A DNA stretch of 49,934 nt from assembly GCA_030538415.1 (NCBI GenBank), contig JAUNTY010000016.1, positions 1 through 49,934 of the forward strand, read 5' to 3'. The notes below the pieces were generated by a model. It was not told where the DNA came from. It made no database searches and saw only the letters and a list, made by a program, of their open reading frames with translations. Numbering within the stretch: position 1 is the first letter of the stretch; every line of letters begins with the position of its first letter. Shown piece after piece: positions 43,425 through 49,934 of the stretch. A program made the translations under genes and the position numbers. This DNA is from Neisseria sp. (GTDB taxonomy: Bacteria; Pseudomonadota; Gammaproteobacteria; Burkholderiales; Neisseriaceae).

Positions 43425-43751
43425 CTACGAACGCGCGCCCAACATAATCACCGCCATGCCGCCAAGGCACAAAGCCGCGCCGATCAAATCGGTAGCCGTA
43501 GGGCGCACGCCGTCTACCTGCCACAACCACAGCAGCGCCATGCACACATACACGCCGCCGTAAGCGGCATACACGCGCCCGCTGGCGGTCGGGTGCAGCG
43601 TCAGCAGCCAGGCAAACAGCGCCAGGCTCAATGCCGCAGGCAGCAGCAACCAGGCCGAGCCGTTTTGCCTCAACCACACATAAGGCAGATAGCAGCCGAC
43701 GATTTCGGCCAAAGCCGTGGCGATAAACAAGAATAGCGTTTTCAGCATCAT
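43425..43751 (-). CDS. ynfA: YnfA family membrane protein (UPF0060)
   Basis: 108 residues with four membrane helices, matching small-multidrug-resistance-like YnfA proteins. Motifs include [28 protein letters not shown] and [13 protein letters not shown]. Two adjacent ATGs (43751 and 43748) have no clear ribosome site. It sits between lemA and the TPM pair, separated from lemA by a DUS terminator, so it is probably a later insertion into a lemA-TPM locus. Confidence 0.93.
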   Translation of the reverse strand: MMLKTLFLFIATALAEIVGCYLPYVWLRQNGSAWLLLPAALSLALFAWLLTLHPTASGRVYAAYGGVYVCMALLWLWQVDGVRPTATDLIGAALCLGGMAVIMLGARS

Positions 43752-43754
43752 TTA

Positions 43755-43792
43755 TTCAGACGGCCTTTTTTATCTGTAGAGGCCGTCTGAAA
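43755..43792 (-). terminator. DUS inverted-pair terminator of lemA
   Basis: TTCAGACGGCCT and AGGCCGTCTGAA around TTTTTATCTGTAG, about ten bases beyond the lemA stop. Confidence 0.8.
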
Positions 43793-43801
43793 CCTTTTCA
43801 A

Positions 43802-44392
43802 TCAAAACTCGACTTTAGGCGCAGTAGATACCGCCGCTTCGTTTTCCACGCTGAAGTTGGCGCGGGCTTTCAGGCCGAAGATTTTGGCGGTAATATTTTG
43901 CGGGAATTGGCGCAAAGTGGTGTTATAGGTTTGCACCGCTTTGATGTAGTTGTTGCGCGCCAGAGAAATGCGGTTTTCCGTACCTTCCAGCTGCGCCTGC
44001 AAATCGCGGAAATTCTGGTCGGCTTTCAATTGCGGATAGTTTTCCGACACCACCAAAAGGCGGGACAATGCGCTGCTCAGTTCGCCTTGCGCTTGTTGGT
44101 ATTGTTTCAATTTTTCCGGATCGGTCGCATCTTCGGCAGTCATCTGGATGCTGCCCACTTTGCTGCGCGCTTCGGTTACCTGGGTAAACACCTGCTCTTC
44201 GTGCGTGGCATAGCCTTTCACCGTATTCACCAGATTCGGAATCAGATCGGCGCGGCGCTGATATTGGTTCAACACTTCAGACCAGGCCGCGTTGGCCGCT
44301 TCGTCTTGCGTTTGCATGGTGTTGTAGCCGCAGCCGCTCAAGGTAAACAAAGAAAACATCACCGCAATTGCGGCCAGCCATTTTTTAAACAT
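43802..44392 (-). CDS. lemA: LemA family lipoprotein
   Basis: 196 residues. Signal peptide with lipobox LSGC (Cys 21). The helical LemA domain includes AWSEVLNQYQRRADLIPNLVNTVKGYA, LSRLLVVSENYPQLKADQNFRDLQ and QLEGTENRISLARNNY, all diagnostic. LemA proteins are cell-envelope proteins of uncertain role that often travel with TPM-domain proteins, as in this window. GGGGGAACACTCCG lies upstream near the ATG on the minus strand region, but the ribosome site is weak. Confidence 0.95.
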   Translation of the reverse strand: MFKKWLAAIAVMFSLFTLSGCGYNTMQTQDEAANAAWSEVLNQYQRRADLIPNLVNTVKGYATHEEQVFTQVTEARSKVGSIQMTAEDATDPEKLKQYQQAQGELSSALSRLLVVSENYPQLKADQNFRDLQAQLEGTENRISLARNNYIKAVQTYNTTLRQFPQNITAKIFGLKARANFSVENEAAVSTAPKVEF

Positions 44393-44517
44393 GGGGGAAC
44401 ACTCCGTATAAAGTCATTCGAAAATTTCCGGCAGCCGAAACATCAGGCCGTCTGAAACAATTAACAAGTATATATGAAAGCAATTGCGCAATAAAACAGA
44501 ATACATACAAACGGTAT

Positions 44518-44545
44518 TTGTATTTTTTAAGCGTTCGCCTATAAA
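44518..44545 (+). promoter_or_regulatory. Candidate sigma-70 promoter of rfbB
   Basis: TTGTAT (44518-44523) and TATAAA (44540-44545) with a 16-base spacer. If real, transcription starts near 44552, after the ATG at 44546, so translation must begin at 44588. Confidence 0.4.
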
Positions 44546-44587
44546 ATGCAAACTCTTTACATCCGGTTTCATTTTTATCTGATTATC

Positions 44588-45676
44588 ATGCCATCCAATA
44601 CCCTATTCGTAACCGGCGGCGCAGGCTTCATCGGCTCCGCCCTTATCCGCCACCTGATTCAGCATACCGATGTCAATGTGGTCAACATCGACAAACTCAC
44701 CTACGCGGGCAACCTGCAATCGCTCGAAAGCGTAGCCCAAAGCCCGCGTTACCGCTTTTCACACACCGATATCTGCGACGCCGTGGCGCTCAACTCCCTC
44801 TTTGCCGAACACCAACCACGCGGCGTATTGCACCTGGCCGCAGAAAGCCATGTCGACCGCAGCATCGACGGCCCGGCGGCATTTATCGAAACCAATATCC
44901 TCGGCACCTACACCCTGCTCGAAGCCGCCCGCCGCCACTGGAACACGCTCGAAGGCGATGAAAAAAAGCTGTTTCGTTTCCACCACATTTCCACCGATGA
45001 AGTGTATGGCGACCTGCACGGCAGCGACGGTTTGTTTACCGAAGCCACGCCTTATTCCCCCAGCAGCCCCTACTCCGCCAGCAAAGCTTCCAGCGACCAT
45101 CTGGTTCGCGCCTGGCAGCGCACCTACGGCCTGCCCGTGGTGATTACCAATTGCTCCAACAACTACGGCCCTTATCATTTTCCCGAAAAACTGATTCCGC
45201 TGATGATACTCAACTGCCTCGCAGGCAAGCCGCTGCCGGTGTATGGGGAAGGCTTGCAAATCCGCGACTGGCTGTATGTGGAAGACCACGCCCGCGCCTT
45301 ATGGGAAGTGTTTACCCGCGCCGCAAACGGCGAAACCTACAATATCGGCGGCCACAACGAGCGCCGCAATATCGATGTGGTGCGCACCATTTGCGCCATT
45401 CTCGATGAAATCCGCCCCGCATCCGGCAACACCGCCACCGCCCATCTGCAATCCTACGGCGAGCTGATTACCCACGTACCCGACCGCCCCGGCCACGATT
45501 TGCGCTACGCCATCGATGCCGGCAAAATTGCCAGAGATTTGGGCTGGAAGCCGCAAGAAACCTTTGAAAGCGGCATCCGCAAAACGGTGGAATGGTATCT
45601 GGCCAACGAAAAATGGTGGCGCGCGGTACAAGACGGCAGCTACCAAGGGCAGCGGCTGGGATTGAGGCCGGGCTGA
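44588..45676 (+). CDS. rfbB: dTDP-glucose 4,6-dehydratase
   Basis: Second step of dTDP-L-rhamnose synthesis, NAD-dependent. 362 residues from ATG 44588 ([17 protein letters not shown]); an in-frame ATG at 44546 would add 14 residues that do not resemble the family, and a probable promoter overlaps it. NAD-binding TGGAGFIGS, the catalytic segment [23 protein letters not shown] (Tyr/Lys) and [20 protein letters not shown] are present. 106 bases precede rfbD; the two are co-oriented and probably one unit. Confidence 0.96.
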   Translation: MPSNTLFVTGGAGFIGSALIRHLIQHTDVNVVNIDKLTYAGNLQSLESVAQSPRYRFSHTDICDAVALNSLFAEHQPRGVLHLAAESHVDRSIDGPAAFIETNILGTYTLLEAARRHWNTLEGDEKKLFRFHHISTDEVYGDLHGSDGLFTEATPYSPSSPYSASKASSDHLVRAWQRTYGLPVVITNCSNNYGPYHFPEKLIPLMILNCLAGKPLPVYGEGLQIRDWLYVEDHARALWEVFTRAANGETYNIGGHNERRNIDVVRTICAILDEIRPASGNTATAHLQSYGELITHVPDRPGHDLRYAIDAGKIARDLGWKPQETFESGIRKTVEWYLANEKWWRAVQDGSYQGQRLGLRPG

Positions 45677-45782
45677 ATATCGCCAAACAATTTCAGACGG
45701 CCTTTACCACTTGTTTTATAATTCAAACAAGCCGTCTGAACCCATCAAAACCAATGACAGCAAAAATGAGAGGACGAAACCC

Positions 45783-46643
45783 ATGAGAATTCTGCTTACC
45801 GGCTCCAAAGGCCAGCTCGGCCAATGCATCAAAGACCGGCTGCCCGATGATTGGGAGCTGATTGCAGGCGATTCCGCCACCCTCGACATCACCGATGCCG
45901 ACGCCGTGTTCAACATGGCACACAATTTCCAGCCCGACGCCATCATCAACGCCGCCGCCTACACCGCCGTAGATAAAGCCGAAAGCGAGCGCGAAAAAGC
46001 ATTCGCCGTCAATAGCAGCGCCGTGCACAACCTCGCCGCCGCCGCCCGTGCCGTACAGGCCAAATTTATCCACGTATCGACCGATTACGTATTCGACGGC
46101 ACCAGTAAAGTGCCTTACAACGAAAGCGCCGCACCGGCGCCCAAAAGCGTATACGGCCAATCGAAGCTGGCAGGCGAATTGCTCGCGCTGGCGGCCAACC
46201 CAGAAAGCGTGATTATCCGCAGCGCATGGATTTTCAGCGAATACGGCCATAATTTCGTCAAAACCATGCTTGGCGCCGCCGCCGAGCGCGATGAACTTTA
46301 TGTGGTCGACGACCAAACCGGCTGCCCTACCTACGCAGGCGATTTGGCTCAAACGATTATCGATATAATCGGCCAATCCGCTTTTCCACGCGGCATTTAC
46401 CATTATTGCGGCAACAAATCGGTAAGCTGGTATGAATTCGCCCAAGCGGTATTTCACACCGCCGCCGAAAAACGAAGCGGTTTCAAAACACCGCACCTGA
46501 ATGCCATCGACAGCAGCGGCTACCCCACACCTGCTCCGCGCCCGGCATACAGCGTGCTGAATACGCATAAAATAGAAACCGAGCTCGGCATCCATCCCTC
46601 CGATTGGCAAAAAGCACTGAATTCCATCATAGCGAAAATCTGA
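45783..46643 (+). CDS. rfbD: dTDP-4-dehydrorhamnose reductase
   Basis: Final step of dTDP-L-rhamnose synthesis, NADPH-dependent short-chain reductase. 286 residues from ATG 45783, with GAGAGGA ten bases upstream. TGSKGQLGQ for the nucleotide, VSTDYVFDG, and YGQSKLAGE (Tyr/Lys) are present, and the C-terminal substrate domain ends with HPSDWQKAL. rfbA and rfbC are not in the window. Confidence 0.95.
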   Translation: MRILLTGSKGQLGQCIKDRLPDDWELIAGDSATLDITDADAVFNMAHNFQPDAIINAAAYTAVDKAESEREKAFAVNSSAVHNLAAAARAVQAKFIHVSTDYVFDGTSKVPYNESAAPAPKSVYGQSKLAGELLALAANPESVIIRSAWIFSEYGHNFVKTMLGAAAERDELYVVDDQTGCPTYAGDLAQTIIDIIGQSAFPRGIYHYCGNKSVSWYEFAQAVFHTAAEKRSGFKTPHLNAIDSSGYPTPAPRPAYSVLNTHKIETELGIHPSDWQKALNSIIAKI

Positions 46644-46667
46644 TGACCGCCATCTGTCATCAAAGTT

Positions 46668-46708
46668 TCAGACGGCCTGCTTACAATTGCAGGCCGTCTG
46701 ATTTTTTT
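46668..46708 (+). terminator. DUS inverted-pair terminator of rfbBD
   Basis: TCAGACGGCCTGC and GCAGGCCGTCTGA form a 13-bp stem around TTACAATT and are followed by seven T. Confidence 0.92.
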
Positions 46709-46772
46709 GTTGCTGATGATATACATATTGCCTTGAAATTGATTGTAATTTTGCCATTGGCCTAATTTAGTA

Positions 46773-46802
46773 TTGCCCCGCAAAGCCATGGCCTAATATA
46801 AT
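46773..46802 (+). promoter_or_regulatory. Candidate sigma-70 promoter of the pot operon
   Basis: TTGCCC (46773-46778) and a consensus TATAAT (46797-46802) with an 18-base spacer. The leader to ATG 46930 would be about 120 bases, room for regulation. Confidence 0.55.
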
Positions 46803-46929
46803 TTCGGGTTTGCAGTCGGAATCACTGCCTTGTGCTGACGTGCGCTTTTACCAGCAATCAAACAGCTTTTTTATTATCCCACGACATCCCGTTTTGCCGG
46901 TACTCGTTACTTTACTGGAGTATTCGCCC

Positions 46930-48051
46930 ATGACCGCCGCCGCGTCTTCTGCCAAACCCTATCTGCAAATCCAGGGCTTGGTGAAAAAGTTTGGTGACAA
47001 TTACGCCGTCGACCACATCGACCTCGACATCGAACAACATGAAATCTTCGCCCTCCTGGGCAGCTCCGGCAGCGGCAAATCGACGCTGCTGCGCATGCTG
47101 GCGGGCATGGAAACCCCGAATCAGGGCAAAATCATTCTCGACGGGCAAGACATCACCAAGCTCGCCCCCTACGAGCGCCCGATTAACATGATGTTTCAAA
47201 GCTACGCTCTGTTTCCGCACATGTCGGTCGAGCAAAACATCGCCTTCGGTTTGAAGCAAGACAAAATGCCGAAAGACGAAATCGCCGCGCGCGTGGAAGA
47301 AATGCTGCGCCTCGTGCAGATGAGCCAATTCGCCAAGCGCAAGCCGCACCAGCTCTCCGGCGGCCAACAACAACGCGTGGCCTTGGCGCGCAGCCTCGCC
47401 AAGCGCCCGAAAATCCTCTTGCTCGACGAGCCTTTGGGCGCGCTCGACAAAAAACTGCGCCAGCAAACCCAACTCGAATTGGTCAACACCCTCGAGCAAG
47501 TCGGCGTCACCTGCATCATGGTGACGCACGACCAAGAAGAAGCAATGACCATGGCCACCCGCGTGGCGATTATGTCGGAAGGCCAATTGCAGCAAGTGGG
47601 CACGCCCAGCGATGTGTACGACTTCCCCAACAGCCGCTTCACCGCCGAATTCATCGGTGAAACCAATATTTTTGAAGGCACGGTTGTGGAAGACCACGCC
47701 GATTACGCCATCATCCAATGCCCCGAATTGGAAAATCCGGTGCGCATCGACCACGGCTTGGGCGGCCCCACCGAGCAGGATTTGTGGCTCAGCATCCGCC
47801 CCGAAGACATCGACCTTTATAAAGACAAGCCCGAGCATTTGGGCGAATTCAACTGGGCACGCGGCACGGTGGAAGAAATTGCCTATCTGGGCAGCTTCGC
47901 CACCTACCACGTGAAGCTCGACAACGGCCGCATCATCAAGAGCCAGGTGCCCGCGCCTTATTGGTATGTGCGCAACATCACCCCGCCGACTTGGGAAGAA
48001 ACCGTCTACATGAGCTGGCCGGAAAACCAGCCCACTCCGCTCAACCGCTAA
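46930..48051 (+). CDS. potG: Putrescine/spermidine ABC importer, ATP-binding protein
   Basis: 373 residues from ATG 46930, with ACTGGAG upstream; a longer open frame back to 46810 has no start support. The ABC domain (about 12-245) has Walker [14 protein letters not shown], signature [15 protein letters not shown], Walker B ILLLDEP and the His switch [12 protein letters not shown]. The TOBE-like C-terminal domain ([13 protein letters not shown]) is typical of the PotA/PotG/Ugp group. Length and tail favour PotG (377 in E. coli), but PotA is possible. Operon with two permeases. Confidence 0.92.
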   Translation: MTAAASSAKPYLQIQGLVKKFGDNYAVDHIDLDIEQHEIFALLGSSGSGKSTLLRMLAGMETPNQGKIILDGQDITKLAPYERPINMMFQSYALFPHMSVEQNIAFGLKQDKMPKDEIAARVEEMLRLVQMSQFAKRKPHQLSGGQQQRVALARSLAKRPKILLLDEPLGALDKKLRQQTQLELVNTLEQVGVTCIMVTHDQEEAMTMATRVAIMSEGQLQQVGTPSDVYDFPNSRFTAEFIGETNIFEGTVVEDHADYAIIQCPELENPVRIDHGLGGPTEQDLWLSIRPEDIDLYKDKPEHLGEFNWARGTVEEIAYLGSFATYHVKLDNGRIIKSQVPAPYWYVRNITPPTWEETVYMSWPENQPTPLNR

Positions 48052-48067
48052 GCAAAGGGCAAGCCGT

Positions 48068-49045
48068 ATGGATCTCTCCACCCTCAAAAGCAAACTGCGC
48101 TTCAAGCCCAGCCGCAGCCTGGTTATCGGTATTCCGTATGCCTGGCTGCTGGTGCTGTTTTTGGTGCCGTTTGCGATTGTGTTGAAAATCAGCTTTGCCG
48201 AGCAGGAGTTGGCGATTCCGCCCTACTCGCCGCTGCTGACCACCGACCCCGATATGGGCCGTCTGAACATCGCCTTGAGCTATCAGAATTACGCCGACAT
48301 TTTCCAGAATTTCTGGTCTACTCTCGGCCAGATGCTGAACCCGTTTGCCGAAGGGCGCGGCAACAACATCTACCTGCTCACTTATTGGCTGTCGGTTAAA
48401 ACCGCGCTCACCACCACCATCATCTGCCTGCTGCTCGGCTACCCGATTGCCTACGCCATTTCGCGTGCGCATCCGTCGCTGCGCAACGGCCTGCTGTTGG
48501 CGATTATGCTGCCGTTTTGGACCTCGTTTCTGCTGCGCGTGTATGCGTGGATGGGCTTGCTCGGCCACAACGGCATCATCAATAATTTCTTGATGAAATA
48601 CGGCATCATCAGCCAGCCGCTGGATTTGTTTTACAACGCCTTTTCCTTGAATCTGGTGATGGTGTATGCCTATCTGCCGTTTATGATTCTGCCGCTCTAC
48701 ACCCAATTGGTGAAGCTCGACGGCCGTCTGCTCGAAGCCGCTTCCGACCTCGGCGCAGGCCCCATCAAATCGTTTCTCACCATCACGCTGCCCCTGTCGA
48801 AAACCGGCATCATCGCCGGCTCGATGCTGGTATTCGTGCCCGCCGTGGGTGAATTTGTGATTCCCGAATTGGTCGGCGGCCCCGAAAACCTGATGATCGG
48901 TAAGGTATTGTGGCAGGCATTCTTCGACCAAAACAACTGGCCGCTGGCTTCCGCCGTTGCCGTGGTGATGGTGTTGCTGCTGGTGATTCCGATTGTGTTG
49001 TTCCACCGCTATGAAAACCGCGAACTCGAAGAAGGAGCGAAATAA
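48068..49045 (+). CDS. potH: Putrescine/spermidine ABC importer, permease PotH
   Basis: 325-residue permease with six membrane helices and the EAA loop LLEAASDLGAGPIKSFLTITLPLSKTGI near residue 220. It contains the extended periplasmic segment after the first helix (FAEQELAIPPYSPLL) seen in PotH. Seventeen bases follow potG; its stop overlaps the potI start (TAATG). Confidence 0.93.
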   Translation: MDLSTLKSKLRFKPSRSLVIGIPYAWLLVLFLVPFAIVLKISFAEQELAIPPYSPLLTTDPDMGRLNIALSYQNYADIFQNFWSTLGQMLNPFAEGRGNNIYLLTYWLSVKTALTTTIICLLLGYPIAYAISRAHPSLRNGLLLAIMLPFWTSFLLRVYAWMGLLGHNGIINNFLMKYGIISQPLDLFYNAFSLNLVMVYAYLPFMILPLYTQLVKLDGRLLEAASDLGAGPIKSFLTITLPLSKTGIIAGSMLVFVPAVGEFVIPELVGGPENLMIGKVLWQAFFDQNNWPLASAVAVVMVLLLVIPIVLFHRYENRELEEGAK

Positions 49046-49934
49046 TGCAAAACCACAAGCTCTCCTGGTTTTTGAAACTGATGCTGTTTATCGGCTTGGC
49101 GTTTCTGTATATCCCCTTGTTCGTATTGGTGATTTACTCGTTTAACGAATCCAAGCTGGTCACGGTTTGGGGCGGTTTTTCCACCAAATGGTATGGCGCG
49201 CTGCTGCAAAACAGCACCATCCTCGAAGCCGCATGGCTGTCGCTGCGCATCGCCTTGGTGTCGTCATTCGCCGCTGTGGTGCTGGGCACGCTGGCAGGCT
49301 ACGCGCTGGCACGCATCAAGCGTTTCAAAGGCAGCACGCTGTTTGCGGGCATGGTGTCCGCGCCGATGGTGATGCCCGATGTGATTACCGGCCTGTCGAT
49401 GCTGCTGTTGATTATTCAGGTGCAGATGTTTCTGCAAAATAGCGAAATGCTGCAATGGCTGTATTTCGACCGCGGTTTCTTCACCATCTTCCTCGGCCAC
49501 ACCACTTTGTGCATGGCCTACATCACCGTGGTCATCCGCTCGCGTTTGGTGGAATTGGATCAGTCGCTGGAAGAAGCGGCGATGGACTTGGGCGCGCGCC
49601 CATTGAAGATTTTCTTCGTGATTACGCTGCCGCTGATTGCCCCCGCCATTGCTTCCGGCTTTTTGCTCGGCATCACACTGTCGCTGGATGATTTGGTGAT
49701 TACCTCGTTCCTCTCAGGCCCCGGCTCATCGACGCTGCCGCAGGTGATTTTCTCAAAAATCAAGCTCGGCCTTGACCCGCAGATGAATGTGTTGGCCACC
49801 ATTCTGATTGCCATCGTCGGCACACTGGTGATTCTCATCAATTACTACATGATGCGCCAGGCCACCCGCCGCGACCGTGAAGCCGCCGAAGCCTACCGTC
49901 AGGAAAAGCTGGCGCTGGAGCAGGCAAGCCAATC
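49045..49934 (+). CDS. potI: Putrescine/spermidine ABC importer, permease PotI (partial)
   Basis: Second permease, open to the window edge (296 codons visible, no stop). It starts MQNHKLSWFLKLMLFIGLAF, with GAAGGAGCG as ribosome site at the end of potH. It has six helices and the EAA loop LEEAAMDLGARPLKIFFVITLP. It already exceeds E. coli PotI (281) because of an extra charged C-terminal tail (RDREAAEAYRQEKL). The substrate-binding protein potF is not in the window and may follow. Confidence 0.92.
   Translation, partial: MQNHKLSWFLKLMLFIGLAFLYIPLFVLVIYSFNESKLVTVWGGFSTKWYGALLQNSTILEAAWLSLRIALVSSFAAVVLGTLAGYALARIKRFKGSTLFAGMVSAPMVMPDVITGLSMLLLIIQVQMFLQNSEMLQWLYFDRGFFTIFLGHTTLCMAYITVVIRSRLVELDQSLEEAAMDLGARPLKIFFVITLPLIAPAIASGFLLGITLSLDDLVITSFLSGPGSSTLPQVIFSKIKLGLDPQMNVLATILIAIVGTLVILINYYMMRQATRRDREAAEAYRQEKLALEQASQ

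Overview
This is a chromosomal window from a bacterium of the family Neisseriaceae, most likely a commensal Neisseria. The 12-mer AGGCCGTCTGAA (the AG variant of the neisserial DNA uptake sequence, DUS) recurs throughout, often as inverted pairs that form terminators. Correia-type mini-elements are scattered through the intergenic spaces. The neighbourhoods ponA / pilMNOPQ-aroK-aroB and rpsP-rimM-trmD-rplS are the expected ones. The pathogen-type AT-DUS (ATGCCGTCTGAA) was not noticed, which argues against N. meningitidis or N. gonorrhoeae. No tRNA, rRNA, CRISPR array, complete insertion sequence or prophage was seen.

Layout. 1-2.0 kb: remnant of a pptA-like tautomerase gene cut by a Correia-type element, then argS (minus strand). 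2.2-4.2 kb: a YbdG-type mechanosensitive channel, then a repeat-rich gap. 4.2-8.8 kb: a 5-oxoproline utilisation operon (pxpB, pxpC, pxpA, an unknown lipoprotein-like gene, and an NRAMP-fold transporter lacking the metal-binding motifs). 8.9-13.6 kb: minus-strand genes for a SIMPL protein, a U32 peptidase-like tRNA-modification protein, a TraB/GumN protein, a small lipoprotein, and a two-gene YeeE/YedE sulfur transporter. 13.9 kb: a 45-residue membrane protein behind a structured leader. 14.5-18.6 kb: hflX, a large repeat field, kup. 19-23.5 kb: argC, small unknown genes, an orphan LexA/CI-like repressor, erpA, and a zinc-ribbon membrane protein.

24-33.3 kb: ponA diverges from the type IV pilus operon pilM-N-O-P-Q, which continues into aroK and aroB. 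33.3-34.1 kb: nested mobile repeats sit inside the aroB terminator. 34.1-38.4 kb: a PatZ-like acyl-CoA synthetase/acetyltransferase fusion with a shrunken ATP-grasp part, then the ribosomal protein/tRNA methylation operon rpsP-rimM-trmD-rplS. 38.6-44.4 kb: a DUF445 protein, an endonuclease/exonuclease/phosphatase-family protein, two TPM-domain proteins, ynfA and lemA. 44.5-46.6 kb: rfbB and rfbD (dTDP-rhamnose) without rfbA or rfbC. 46.9 kb to the end: a putrescine/spermidine ABC importer potG-potH-potI, the last gene running off the window.

The genes are mostly housekeeping. The less ordinary material is the NRAMP-like transporter tied to 5-oxoprolinase, the small membrane protein with a foldable leader that pairs next to its ribosome site, the orphan repressor with phased direct repeats, the minimal PatZ-like fusion, and an unusually dense and nested collection of miniature repeats. 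These repeats have destroyed one gene, now abut the start of kup, and have expanded a terminator loop.
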